Below, in pieces: positions 12,413 to 25,960 of a stretch of DNA of 64,000 nucleotides; position 1 is the stretch's first letter; each line of letters opens with the position of its first letter. Below the pieces are notes generated by a model that ran no database searches, was not told the origin of the DNA, and was given only the letters and a program-made list of their open reading frames with translations. The stretch spans positions 15,793,111 through 15,857,110 of the forward strand of contig CM037836.1 of the NCBI GenBank assembly GCA_021234535.1. Reading direction: 5' to 3'. The position numbers and the translations under genes were made by a program. This stretch comes from Stichopus chloronotus (lineage: Eukaryota; Echinodermata; Holothuroidea; Aspidochirotida; Stichopodidae).

Positions 12413-15246
12413 CCTTAAATTTGGCACCAGTGAAAAATTAGATTGTATTTAGTGTAGATTGACCTTAAAATGTTTTTAACTATCGTAATCTTTCTTTTTG
12501 ACAAATGCCATATAAGACTTTGTGTCTGTGTGACATTACAATTTCCCATAATGCACGTGAAATTAATATTTAAAGTTCAATAACTACCGAACAGATCATA
12601 CTATTGTGATATAGTGTTCGCCAATGAAGAGAGAAATATTTCTCTAATTTTTACAAAAAAAATTCATTCTTTTTCAGGGGCCAATCTCTTTAAGACACTA
12701 TCTTGTGCGATTCCGTAACTAACTGATTTGTTGTTAATGACACACATACTGCGGCTGTTTACATAATCCAAGACTTAGTGGAACACCCTGGAAGATATTT
12801 GCAGCTTCTTTTGCTTATGTAACAGATAGCTTGACAACTTGACCCATCTCAAATATGTTTATACTTCCAAAGAGTTAAATTAAAGTAGTGGTTACCCGAT
12901 ACTTCCCGAAATGACTAGCAATAGGAAATGTTGTTCAACTCGATTTGGAGAGGGCGCATATGAGACAACAACATAAATTTAATGTAAACCAAGGTGTGCA
13001 AAAGATCCTTAATGCAGTCATGGTTAATTCTTGTAAACAATCCAACCCAAGGTTCTCCCACTTGTCCTCGTTCAAAGATGCTCTGCTTTTGGGAACAATT
13101 AACACATTTATCTGACGACTTTGTTGGCGGCAGATCGCAAGAATATATGGTCCGTCAAGATGACAGTTTATATCGTTACCGGACAACATTCCCCGGGACA
13201 ATTTTCACCCGGACAATTTCCGCACCCCCGCCCTTGGAACAACTCAATACATGACATAAGGAAGATCACTCCCTCTCAACTCATAGGTTGGCCCCGACAT
13301 TTCTTGTGCTATTCCCATCGCTTCTTCTTTTTCTCCAGTACAGCAATAACCAGATGACGTCACGGCAGTACCTGTAGCGAGGGGGAGGAACAGTCTTTAA
13401 AATTACGGAACCAGACCAGTTAAGGATCAGACTTGTTCTTTCTCCCTATAAATGCTGATAGTTTGGGGTTAACTTTTGACCAAGACCAGGTGAATTAAGG
13501 CTAGTCTGTCTTATAGTGATTTCGTTAGGTCTAGTTTCTTCACGTTGCCGTGATTTCATACCAGAGAGAACCTCACCGTGGGTCAGTTGAGGCATATGGG
13601 GCCTATTCATTAAATGGAAGGACGCGACACATGATATACAACATCGACATCATTGCAATAACTTCACACACAAACTGAAGAGATAATTCGCAAAAGGAAA
13701 ACTGACTCATAGCCTGTTATCATAGTAGTAGTACATATGCCTATCCCAGTGAAAACAGTTTCCAGTGACTTTCGATCTTAAATATGAGGATATCAAAGAG
13801 TGTGCAGGCGGTTTATAGACTGAAGTAAGACGACCTTTGAGAAAGTAACAATATATGTGTTTATGATGTTATTCCTAAAATATATTCTTATCTAACAACC
13901 GGCCTTCAGAGTATACCACATGATGGAAAATAAAATTGTTCAACTCTCGCATTGCCTATGTACTTCTCCAGCCCGCAATTTTCCCTAAATAATATTTTGC
14001 AAAGAGGGGATATTCCCCAATTCTTTTGCTAAAGGCAATCATAGAAGACGATGGTTACAAGCCCCCACAAACACGTCATCGAAATAATGCATAGTCTCAT
14101 TTTAGTTAAATAGGTATTGTCCAATAACCGTGGGGACATACAATTTTGTCAGTTCGGTGCGCAATAATAATATTGCTTTTTCTTCTTTTTTCATTCTTTG
14201 TATCGAACACCTACGTTGTGTGCTTGGCGCAGTCTGCAGATGCCGTTAAATGGTGTACTAGTGCTAGTATGGTCATTGGAATCGACGTCATAAAAAGATA
14301 ACAAGAAGGGGAAAAATGGGGGAGCGATTGACTAGCTTTTTGTCAACTTTGGGATCCCCCATAGTGGACACGTTTTAAATACCAGACGTTACGAGAAATT
14401 TATGTATAGCAGAGTGCAAATATATGTGCTCTCGGCAGGATGAGGGGGCTATAGACTGAACTGCGGCTGGTGATGAATCTGTCTCTGTCGTGCTAGGCCC
14501 ACCACCAAAATGTTTGCAAAGTGTATGTGATTCGTTTCGTAACTAGCCCTCTATTTCTCCAGAGTGAGAATCAGTGTGTATAATCTCAGCCTGGCTTCTT
14601 TCATTAGTGGACATCCCTCCCAGCCGCATACCGACTACCCCCATCCTGCTCTTATTTTGACCATATGTCCTCAGTCATCATGTGGACTCCTTACAATGAC
14701 ATGCAATACATGTGTTTACATTGCATTTACTTCCCTGAGTTACATCATATTTCCTAATTGCAGATAATATTTCCGTGCAGATAATGATTCATCATAATCT
14801 AGGTGCAACCGATGGATTTCCAGCAGAACCAGTTATACATCACATACTAATTAATGTCATGTGATTCCATAATAACGTAGGCTGTTTTTCCTGCTTCGGT
14901 GTTTCGATTTATCTATTTCCAGATCTCGGTTAATTTTGAAGGTAATAACAGGTTTTTTTTTTTCTTTGTAGTTTCGGATTAAGAAGAGAAAAGCTTTTAG
15001 TTATACCACGTTCTTGACCATAACTTGACTTCTTTCAACAAGTGCAGGAGGACTCGCCGCGGGCAGCTGTTTCTGCTAATTGCGGCATCGCCGTCTCACA
15101 TTTGTAGTATTTCATGCAATTATACCCTCTTGTTTAATCTTGATGCAAATCTGATAAAGTCCATGCTATTTTTTTTATTTTTTTATTTTTTTCAACTTTC
15201 GCATTATTTGATTGTTTTGTAAGGTGTAGGGTATGTGGCTTATCAG
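12413..15246. other. No gene seen
   Basis: AT-rich, apparently unique sequence. No RNA gene, clear repeat or convincing exon. Confidence 0.6.
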
Positions 15247-15570
15247 CAGTGGCGTAACCAGAGAGGCTGCAGAGGACCTCCTCGCAAATGCCCTGCTAGA
15301 ACCACCCTTCCCCACCCATCCACGAAACCTGAAGACGAAAAAATAACATGGTTAGGTGAAACTCAGAAAAGCAAGAGAGACTGAAAGTGCCATTTTCTGT
15401 AAATTTTGTAATCTGAGCGACATTTTTATCTCGAAGTTTTCTCTGTTAGCAACGCCCCAACCGATGATGAGGCTAAGTTCAGATAGTGTCATAATTTCTC
15501 CCACTTCAACCTTTGCCCCTTAGCGCTCTCCCCTCCCCCCTAAAGAAATTAAATCATCAGCAAACTCATG
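15247..15570 (+). repeat. CAGTGGCGTAACCAG repeat, copy 1
   Basis: It begins CAGTGGCGTAACCAG, an end type often seen in hAT-like MITEs. It then runs through GCAAATG, a Leu/Pro-coding-like C-rich part and TCAGATAGTG, and ends in CTCCCCTCCCCCC. A second copy starts at 15973. The right border is not clear. Confidence 0.6.
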
Positions 15571-15972
15571 TAGGCCTATCTGCTATACAAAACTGTGCAA
15601 TACAAACTGGATATGCGCTTGATGATACTGGATGTGAATCATCCAGACCAATAAATGCATCATAGTAGACACTTCCCCACTACAAAAGGAGTATTCACCT
15701 TTAAACATGTAATAACGTCTAATGAAAGAGACAAAACATCGATTTTTTTTTTTTTTTTGAGTAAGCACCGTTCACCTCTGAATGCACTCTCAGTGGCTAC
15801 TACAAAAGTAAGTTTGACCGATACGTAACCTCTGATAGCGAGTGAAGGATATGTAACACACTAAACCAGGGTGAACGATGGATTTCTTCTGAAATTTTTA
15901 GACTATCATTTACAAAAGAACGTTATGTTATAAATAATCAACGGTCATCCTGTGTCTGACAGAGCTCTGCAG

Positions 15973-16198
15973 CAGTGGCGTAACCAGCGGGGAGGGGGGG
16001 GGGGGAGCAATTGCCCCGCTGGCAAATGTCTTCCCTAACTTGCCTCTTCCAATAATAAAATTTAGGGAGAAAATGAAAACATTGGCTTAAATCCAATTTC
16101 AGAGAGACCTCCCCTCAGATAGTGGCATTACTACTTGCTCCACTTCAACCCCTTCTCCTCAACCCCTTCCCTGCCTAAGCAGAGAACTAACCATGTAC
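15973..16198 (+). repeat. CAGTGGCGTAACCAG repeat, copy 2
   Basis: It shares the start, the GCAAATG segment, CTCAGATAGTG and CCACTTCAACC with the copy at 15247. A 12-base G run follows its start. Confidence 0.6.
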
Positions 16199-19100
16199 TG
16201 GCGCGAAGTGCACTCAAAATGTTGGGCTTTACCCCCTCCCCTTGGCAGGATACGGCACTCTCCAGATGTTCTAGGCTGCATGCCATGAAATATGGAATTT
16301 ATCTCTGCAATTTCTAAATTACCAAGAGAAATTCCAAATTTATGAAGGATGGTAGTACATGTCAGATGGGTAGAGATCTGGCATGGCACAAATCATAACA
16401 AATTATGCATCGTCTTTTATTTATTCTTGGACCACTTGGCAAATGTTGCATCTCTGAACATACATTTGCCCCCCCCCCCCACACACACACACACAATTTT
16501 ACCCCTCCCCCAACTGATTACTCAATGTCCCCGGTTTTTCCACCACTGTGCATTTTCATTACAACAACAACAACAAAATATTTACGCCAAAGAATATGTA
16601 TTGCAAATTCGGGTTTGGGTGGGGATTAATAACGGTTAGTATTTACATCCGACATTTTAGAGCAGGTGATGTAACAATCACACTTCTTAAATGCTGGTAA
16701 TTGCAAAAATTTAGGCCTATCAATCCAGAGCACCAGAAACAAATGTTTATACTGTAACTTGTAACAATTATTCACAGGAGAAGGGGGGGGGGGGGGGGAA
16801 TGGCTTAGATGCATCAGGTTGAACCATTGAAGCTATACCAGTGTTAAATATATCAACACATGGTTTCCGTTATCTTGGTAACAACAATAGTGTTAGGAAT
16901 ATTTAAAAAAATAATGGCAATTGAAATAACTTACAAATAATAAGAAGGAATAAAGACGAATACTAATTATAATACAATGTTCATGATTTACAATTAACAC
17001 AACGAAACACTATCAGGGTAATCACTAAATTCCGGGGATGTTACATGACCGTGGCAACTCTCCAGCCATTATGTAATCTAGAAATTTCCACCTCTATAGC
17101 ACGCCATGATAACTGGTTCTGACTAGATCTTTCAAAATTTAACCCAAGCAGGGAGTTGCTATTTGACCCAAGGTAGTGGGTCACGCTAGTCGGTAAAGTA
17201 CAATTTTATCACTATACCTACCATGCAGGTATACTGAATTCAATGACTTATTATCCGTCACTGAGTTAGGGCGGAGCTTTCTAGGAAAAGCTTTTATAAC
17301 TTAATCCAGGCTCAGTGTAGTATCCATGCAGGCAAAGGGCATCAGGGCAGTATACCTCACAATTTATCTCCCGAGGCTGTCCTTGGCACAATCCCCAATT
17401 GCCTCTGATGGAGAGCGGATAAATGATCGCATGTTGCATTGTTACTTACGTCAGTAGTCGCCAAGTAGTCGCCAAGTGCAAGGAATCCTGCAGCACCTAA
17501 GTGTTGAGTAAGAACCTGTGTAATATCATCAAAATATCATGGAAATATTATGAAACGATATTATGGAAACATTTTAATGACAATACAATGTAGTTTTCAA
17601 CTACGGTGTTATTATTAACAAATCTAGCTGGACGCATGCAGTGGATTGTTGGTTGATATCATTTTATTTAGTCGACTTGGAGCACACTGTAAAAAAAAAT
17701 CCCGCAGATTTACAAAAAGTAATGAAATACCTAGAGAAAAAGGAAAAAATGCTGTCAATTTGTTTCCAAAAAATGACAACACTTATATCTCTTTATAATT
17801 TGCTCTGTACTTCTACAACAAATCTGTAGATTTTTTTTTTTACAAAGTAGCCAGTGAAGGATGTAGCACACCAAAAATAAAATTTCTATCTGGGGATAAT
17901 CTCGATTATGGAATAATCTGGATTCTGTGGAATAATCGCGATTCTGACTTGAAATCGTTACACCGAGCCTGTCAACAAATTTCACTTCGATACTAAAGGC
18001 AACATCTTTTTCTTTCTAGGGTGTACTGTTTACATTCTGTGGGGTGACTGCGAGGGGAGGGGGTGTTCATGAGTTAGGTGCTTTTTTTTCTTGTTGTTGT
18101 TTTGTTTTGTTTTTTTTTGTTTTGCTTTTCAAGTTCCTTTGTTTTTCTTTTGTGTTCTCTTTACGTCTGTTTTTAAAAGCTGTTTATCGCAGTTCCCCGT
18201 GTTTCCTTTCTCTTCACATTGTTATTACTCCTTAGCTGTACCTCAAGAGAGCGAAAATATATCAAAATCATAACAAATCAAAATATGAATGATAAACGTC
18301 TTATCCGGTATCAACATATGGCGCTATGCACTGAGTCTGTAATGTGTCAAACGCTATAGGTCATCACGCAGTTACGATTCCAGACATGTATGACCATTAC
18401 AATGTGCAACATTCAAAAAGAAAGCGAATTGGGGCCGTTTGACGTAGGCGTGTCATTTTCACGTCACAGATAGGCATACGGAGGCCAGAACTTAACCATA
18501 TTAGTTTGGCAATTAAGGCATGGAAACAAGTAATTAATACTTTGACAGGGTACTTGTTTAGGTTTCAGTTTCGATTTCCGAGAATTAAAAGTTATCGAAA
18601 GAAATAAACTATATAACTGACTCAACAACATCACACAGAATACTTTCACTGTCGCTTACATGTGCACAGTATATATTTCTTCTCGCAAGGAAGGGGTGTA
18701 ACCTGGGGTTGGAGTGGGGTCGGGGTTCAAGGTGGGTGCTTCAATGAATGAAAGTTGGTTATTAGAAATCTCTTACAATAGTGTAAAGTTTTTTTTCCTG
18801 CGTCACTATGAAATGGTCCGATACTGTGACTAATGTAAAAATACAAAAAAAAAAAAGAAGATAAATACATAAATAAAATCAAAATCAAATTTAAAAAAAA
18901 TATTAGAGAAACGCATGGCACGAGTTTTATCTCATATAGGCTGGAAGATCAAAGTTTATGTTCTCTGTGGAATCATGAGACCCTGAAACGTTACATGTGA
19001 TTTCCGCAATAGTTGTGTGAATTGTTGATACAAATTTCCACCATTCAGCATTCATTGTATGATACTTCGATCACCATAACGCATGTTGCAATATTTCAGC

Positions 19101-22100
19101 AGGCGGGAGGGGGGGGGGGGGTAGTGATGAAATAGGCCTATGTGCAACTCGAAGAGGAGACTAAATATAAATATGAAGTTTTCTGGAACTGTCAGTATGG
19201 TCTTTGAGTTCGCACGTAAAGTAGCTGTAGTATTCTGTTGCATGGTACTATAGCATTCATCTCAGTGGTTAAGTTTTAGATCACAGTATAGCAACTGAAC
19301 GCGGTTTCCTTTCCATTTCATTTTTGGCACATGTAGGTGGACTGATCATCATCTTTTTGTGATTAAAACGTATGTAACAATTCTACAGTTCATTTATTGT
19401 TGAAAAGCCTTATAAAACATCAAGCTAATACATTGTTTTGGGAAACTTGGCAGTTTACAGAATTTCAACGGCAATCCAGCGATTGCTTCCATCATGATAG
19501 GATATTAAGTATAATTTAGTGCTTCCTGTAACCCATAAAGGCAGTAGTGTACTGTATGTTCAAGAAAAATGCTTTGTTGTTTCCTGCCACAGAATCAAAA
19601 TTATTGGCCAAGTTTGTGGAGTGAGATAGTTCACCCAGAATGTAATATCGAGCAGACTTGTAGAACGAGTCTAGTATCATGAGAACCGTAGAACAAGAGG
19701 CTATAATGACGGTCCGTGTTACGTGTGAGAGTAAGGGTATATGCTCTTTTTCATGAGTGCGAGTACAAAATTTTGCATTATCCCCTTATGCCCAGCTCTC
19801 AAAATCTGTGGGTACGAGTACAAATTAAATCTCACGAGTACCAGGATAGGCCTACAAACAGTGCACAAACCCATGAGTAGGAGATAGTACGTCTGCTATC
19901 AAGTAGGCCTATGTTGTGACTATAAGCTTTCATGCATCCTGCTACTATGCGTAACATTAGTCTTTACTAGCATGTTGCCATGAGTCCATACCAATACTAT
20001 GCAGTAGGCTTTCCGCCGGTGGGCGTTTTGGACTGCAAGCCGACTGTACTGTCTCAGTGACGAACTTAAATCAATATGCTTCGTACCAAGCTTACAAAGG
20101 TACTTGGATTTGTCATAGTTATTTAAATACACATGAAGGTCTGCTACTACTGATGCGGTTCACTATACATACTGAACGCCGTTGAAGATCACAATCTGCT
20201 CTACAATAGTAACGGCAAATACAGGGCGTTGACCAAAAACTAACAAATTATCGATGCTGAGGGGTTACCCTTCAAAGTAGCTGGACAATAGATAGCCAAC
20301 AAATAAACCGGCATGACTTCAGCTCCATGGTGATCATGTTTAGTTCGTTTCGACCAGTCTATGTATATCAGTGGAAAACGAGCCAGGTGTATCGTGTGTG
20401 GGTGGGTGGGGGGTTCTCTAGTCTGTGCGTGTAAGGAGGTTTTGAGTTTTCATCTTTTGCTGTTGTTATTATTGGAAATAATGGCGACCGCACTTGTGAG
20501 AAGTCACGGATCACATGAGCGATCGTGCAGACAGGCAAGTTCCTCGGCACAGTGGCTGGCTACAAACGGTCACAATGGTCCAAGACTCTGAGCCCGTGGT
20601 GATTGTTAAAAGGCTTCAGATTGTCCGACGCCGTTCGTAACTTTTCCGACCAAGTGAACCAGGCAGTGAATAAGTGTATCAGAACAAGTTTGATATGGAA
20701 TCACTCTTTCACTAACTTAACGTAAAGCCCACGGTGAATCATTAAAGTCACTCATTCCGAAAAGTTGTAAAATTTTGGTTACGCAAAATTGTAACATCAG
20801 CAGCCTAAGAGTTGCGCGCAATAATTATGTAGGCCTATATTGAACATTCACGACCAACAAATTACCCAACAGACATATATCAGGCCTACTGTTATATTTT
20901 TAAGTTCTCCGCATGTTCGGCAGTTGCCTACCACAAGAAATTTTGTCAGAAAACATATTTTGAGAAAAATTGACTGAATTTGCACTCTTTTTTTAATTCA
21001 TTCAACTTTAAGATCAGCGAAATACACGCCTAACGAACTCTAATATTTTCTGTTTCAAATTTCACGGATCTCTTTACTTTATGAGGTTGCCGTATTGATT
21101 GAGTCACTGGACATTATTGTATAGAGCCGTATAACTATATGTGTGACTACACATCAGGTGTGTCTGCTGAGGAAAGAAAAAATGCTGAAACTGTATCTGA
21201 CTGAACACATCGATTTTTCAATTACTATAGGTCCTTAATAAACCTGCGCAAGGTTTTGTGTTTGCAGTGAACACAATGTACAAAACTACCCCCGTTACTG
21301 AGTATAGCATGCAGAACTTATGCAGCGTCGTTTATTTGTTATACTGATGACTGTGTTTGCTGGGCACAGACAAATAAAAGACAATGAATTGGTATATATC
21401 AGCATGCTGCTTGTTTCCTATCAGCAACTGTACACAAACAACAAACTAATTCACGACACAAGAGCCAAGTCACCTTTGGAGCGGATGTGTTACCAACCTC
21501 TTCGCCAAGTAGGCTTATCATTACAGTAATTAAAATATGCCATCGGGTAACATCGTACAGAGCGATTGGCACATGATCTGTAAATATGTACCGAATCCGG
21601 GTCAGTTACATGAACACATGGATGTTAAAATGAATGCGGGCAATCCAGAAGACAGGTAGTATTTAATTGTGGTAACCCACTGATACAAAACCGTTAATGG
21701 CAGTAAGTCGATACTTTGAACCACCCAACACAGGCTCACGTACACACTTGAATAACATTAATGACGACAACGTATTGCACTACCGACGTGTATATTGCAA
21801 TCAATGCCGTCAATACAATCAATACACAATGTGTTGTAACTTGCTCGGTCGTGTATGTGGAACTTGCATGCAACACCACCTATACCCAGGACTCCAGTAA
21901 ATCTATAGAAAAAAAAATGATGCACTTTGGGAATTCGGTGTAAACAGGGAGATGCCACTCTAACATCGCACTCTAACATCGCACAGGTGTGAACACGATT
22001 TGTCTTGTAGTGCGTAAAATTGGAAGTGGAAAAAAAAAACGGAGAGGGAGGGGGCAGAAGCTGAGGTTCATTCTTAGAGTGCCTGGGCCTAAAGTAATGC

Positions 22101-25100
22101 TCAGACGTATTAAATGTTGTGTCCATAGTCGTGGTGAAGACGTTTGTAGTTTTCGCTCTCTTTCGTGTTTCCACACGCTGCTGTTCACACCCGAGCGAAG
22201 TATCAAACCGAGTTATGCATATCCGAGACACTGTTCAATACAAACGTCTCGAACATTTGTCAAAAATGGTGCGTAACCATATGCAAAACACTCGACTTTT
22301 ATTCATATAACACAGTCCTCACAAAACACACATAATGTGCCGAAATCATGTCTCGAGAAAACCTTTACTGCATGATACAACAACATGACATGATATTCAG
22401 GTATACCACAAAGTGATTTATGTTCCTCTCGAGAAGGCATAAACATGTAAGTATGATATGATGTCGAGATTGGCTGCGCTTGTGTATATGGAGCACTCAC
22501 ACTTTCACAGAGAAGTGCTTGTTGCTGGTTCACCCTGATTGGTTGTTCTCGCCGAAGAAATCATGAATAAACTCGAATTTTATGGTGTGAACTAAATGAT
22601 CAAATCTGATTGGTTTCTTCATCTTTTTGAAGCAAAAAGGTCATAAAATAAAGGAAAAGTTAAGATAGTGGGGAACAAATGAACAAGACCTCAGTATGAA
22701 GTAGAAATCGGAGAGAAACAGCAGAGGGGGCAGTCAGCTCTCTACAAAAGAAGGCACGGTGCGTGTTATACTACATTACTAAGGTTTTAGCAAGACTAGC
22801 TCTGTCATTGTAACAAGCTCAGAGACGAACATTTATTGTTAGATTTTGTACAAGGTTCTGTCGAAAACTGTACAAGTCAACAAAACCCAACTGCAAGTGA
22901 CGAGACCCACGTGAGGACTATTTTCCGAAACGACTTTAGCCTCAACATGATTTTTGTAATTAAGTACCATCGATAATGTGGTAAACCATACGTAACTGCA
23001 TGCTTGTACGTCTATTGCGGTGAATGCAACCACCCCTGAATTATCAAGTTATGCAAGATGAGGTTGAAAATTATCACCAAATTGACTCAATTTACCTGAT
23101 TATTTAAAAAAAATCGTGTTTAGAGGTAAGTTCATCCCCACCCCATATCCACATTAACTGCCACACATCAGCAGGGACAAACCCAATGATTACTTTGCTT
23201 GTGCCGGTGGACTTACACTCCCCCCCCCCCCCCCCTCGATCTCTCCTTTCCCTTAGAATTCTGGTCTGGATTCTGGTATGTACATATATTTGCCTTTGCA
23301 TCTTGCAATCTAATTTTTCAAATAGGCCTATATTCGTATAGATGTGTATGACTACTTGCGATTTATGTTTTATTTTTCCCATAATTCATGGCATGTGTTA
23401 TGACAACAGCACGAGTCGGCAGTCCGACACTCGAGCGCAATGCTTAATCTCTGCAACATGGTGCCTCCCTGACAGATAGGTACGTCAATATTCATATCAC
23501 TATACTGACCGACCCTCACAATCAATTACTCGCTTGCAATCGTGATTACTTACACTCTGGCAGTCCGAACGAGCCCAAAACCTGTGTTCCTCGACTACAA
23601 CTGTGACAGAACTATGACAGATTAAATTTGACAAATTGTCGAACAAACAGTCAACATCGGATCTATATTCAAGCCGAGATCCGCTAAAAAGAACTACTCG
23701 ATTTGAATGAAATGGTTTAAGAAACTGTTGAAGAAAAGGAAGATGAGAGGGTGAAAGACTGCGAAAGATTTCTTTTTTTAACTTCATTTCAAAATCACAA
23801 CGATGGCATTACGTAGTGGATTCGAATTATCATAGGTAACCTCCAGAGGAGTGATCGCAATCAAGAAAAACGAAACTGTCAGCACTGCAAGTTCATACCT
23901 TGCCACACCAAAGTTCACCAATGCTACCTACACTGTAACCTACGTTTGACCGTTAAAAACACAAATATACCGAAACGCTGACAGATCTGTTCATGGTGTT
24001 GCAACATCTCATGTTTACTCGTCATTTACCTAAGCAAATTTTCGTAATATATATATATCCTTTTCTCCGCCAACACATTCAGCTTTTTCATACCACCGTG
24101 ATGTGAATGCGTTACAAGGTTGAAGAAAAGGAACCATGATCGGACGGTTTGATGGCTAACGATCGATCGAAAAATTCTTGGCATTCCATTACCAATTGTA
24201 TTGTTTGTTCTTGATAAGTACTATTCTTTAATTTTCAGTCTAGAGCCTTTTAAGAATAGGGCATTCACGTTGGATCACTGCACTATGTACGAAGGTAGAA
24301 AAAAACTCACGATCAATTCTTCCAAACTGGTCTTCGGTGCTATGGGGTGACTGTTACCATTGGCTACCATTCGAACTAGTGACCTGTACTGGCCTCACGA
24401 TACCTCTAAGAAAATGGAAACGGGAAGTACGGAAACCTTCTACGAGCAGAATTGAAATACAGCTGAAACATACTATTTCGCTTTTCATGAAAAAAAATCT
24501 CGTGCAATTTCAATTGACAAGCTATACATGTTAGATGACGTAACTGCATGATACTCCGTGTTGTAGTATGTGACATCTGAACGCAGAGTTGCATTCGGTT
24601 ACGTCACTTTGAACTCATGTTTCAACATATATGCATATACTCCAGTCTGAAAACCCAATAAGAGGGATCTGCTTTCCTGGCCCGGTAATAGTTCAAAATG
24701 TTAACCCGTTTCAAAAAGGTGGGAGACGATTTAAGTCCGAAATGAAAGCTCAAGTGAGATTTTACACCTTGTAAGTTTTGCACATCGACAAATACTACTG
24801 TAACCAAGTTGTGGTCAGTCACTGCTCCAGCACGTTGACCTATGCCTTTCTCCAGCTGAAACTAATACTATAGGAGATCCTCAGGGCACCAACCGGTAAA
24901 TCATTTCGTAAACATACAATGAATTTCAACTTTCAAACTCAAAAGCATGTAATAAACGACTAAGATATGTTTTCTCAAAGGTGGACATGTTCCTAAACAG
25001 TGTCAGCTTCGACTGGTAGCTTATTTTCCTCCTCACCAGGCTGCTGGAGCCGTTTGCGATTTCAACGGGAAACGAGCCTTCAGTTTAAGAATTTGTCTCA

Positions 25101-25654
25101 CCCTAAACTACCGTACTAAATCTTGAAAACCACTTTTCAAGGCATATGCGTGAAAAGATTAGGCTGTTGTACATTTCTATCATTATGACCTTACTCCTCC
25201 CAGAGGTGATATCTTGGTTCGCAATCAAGAAATATGAATGAATACTCTTACCTCAATATATAACACGAAGAGAAAAAACATATTCACATCAATTTATCAT
25301 CCATACGTGAAGTCTTAGGACCTAAGGTTAAGCTCTGTCTTGGTACCTTACCCCTATACCCAGAGGGGTAGGCAGAGGGAAGGTGTTAACGGGGTGGACA
25401 AAGTGAAATATTTCTCTAGGTTCTCACCGTCTGTTCTTGCGCTGTATAACCAGGGAGTTGTTACTTGACTCCCTGGTATAACCTTTGGTTTACAGTCACT
25501 TCACCTTTCACGCATTATCAATGATAATTTTGCTAAAGGCCAGCCAGCCCAGGCTCTGTCGCATTGGCAGGCAGTACTGACTGGCGTTCAGTGTGAAAAA
25601 GTTTGGTGAAGGTACCATATCACCATTTATTTCTCCCATTGACTTACACACTAA
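16199..25654. other. No gene seen; scattered G/C and T runs
   Basis: C or G runs of at least 12 bases lie at 16469-16480, 16783-16798, 19109-19121 and 23220-23235, with a CA run after the first. The 157-residue minus frame at 21758-22231 and the 95-residue minus frame at 23500-23787 have no recognisable domains. Five TAGGCCTA palindromes cluster between 16.7 and 20.9 kb. Confidence 0.6.
17890..17950. repeat. Short tandem repeat, unit about 20 bp
   Basis: Three imperfect units of GGAATAATC, two variable bases, GATTCTG. Confidence 0.65.
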
Positions 25655-25960
25655 AATATCGACCTTCGAGTGACCCCTCGTGCATGCAAGGTACGTCATA
25701 TCAGAGGTTTCCTACCTTTCACGTGATTGGTAATTCCCTATGTCGACCTTTCAGATTTTGCGCTAGAAATTGTGAACGTTTTGACCCCCCCCCCCCTTTC
25801 TGACACGGATCACGAACGGAAATATCATAACGCCACCTTCGATTTCCTAAAACAATTTAAATCTCCTTCAATCGTCCTAATTTTCACATCCTCTGCACTT
25901 TAATCGGTGCTCGTCAACATCCAAGTAAAAAGACGTAGTGATGGTAACTGACAACATGAT
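25655..25960 (+). repeat. Dispersed repeat C, copy 2
   Basis: A copy of 6205-6515 in the same orientation. A 12-base C run (25785-25796) has grown inside it. Confidence 0.75.

Noticed and set aside
21758..22231. 157-residue minus-strand open frame, the longest in the window
   Set aside because: His/Cys/Phe-rich with low-complexity segments, overlapped by other frames of similar length on the opposite strand; no domain and no splice context. Length is within chance for 64 kb.
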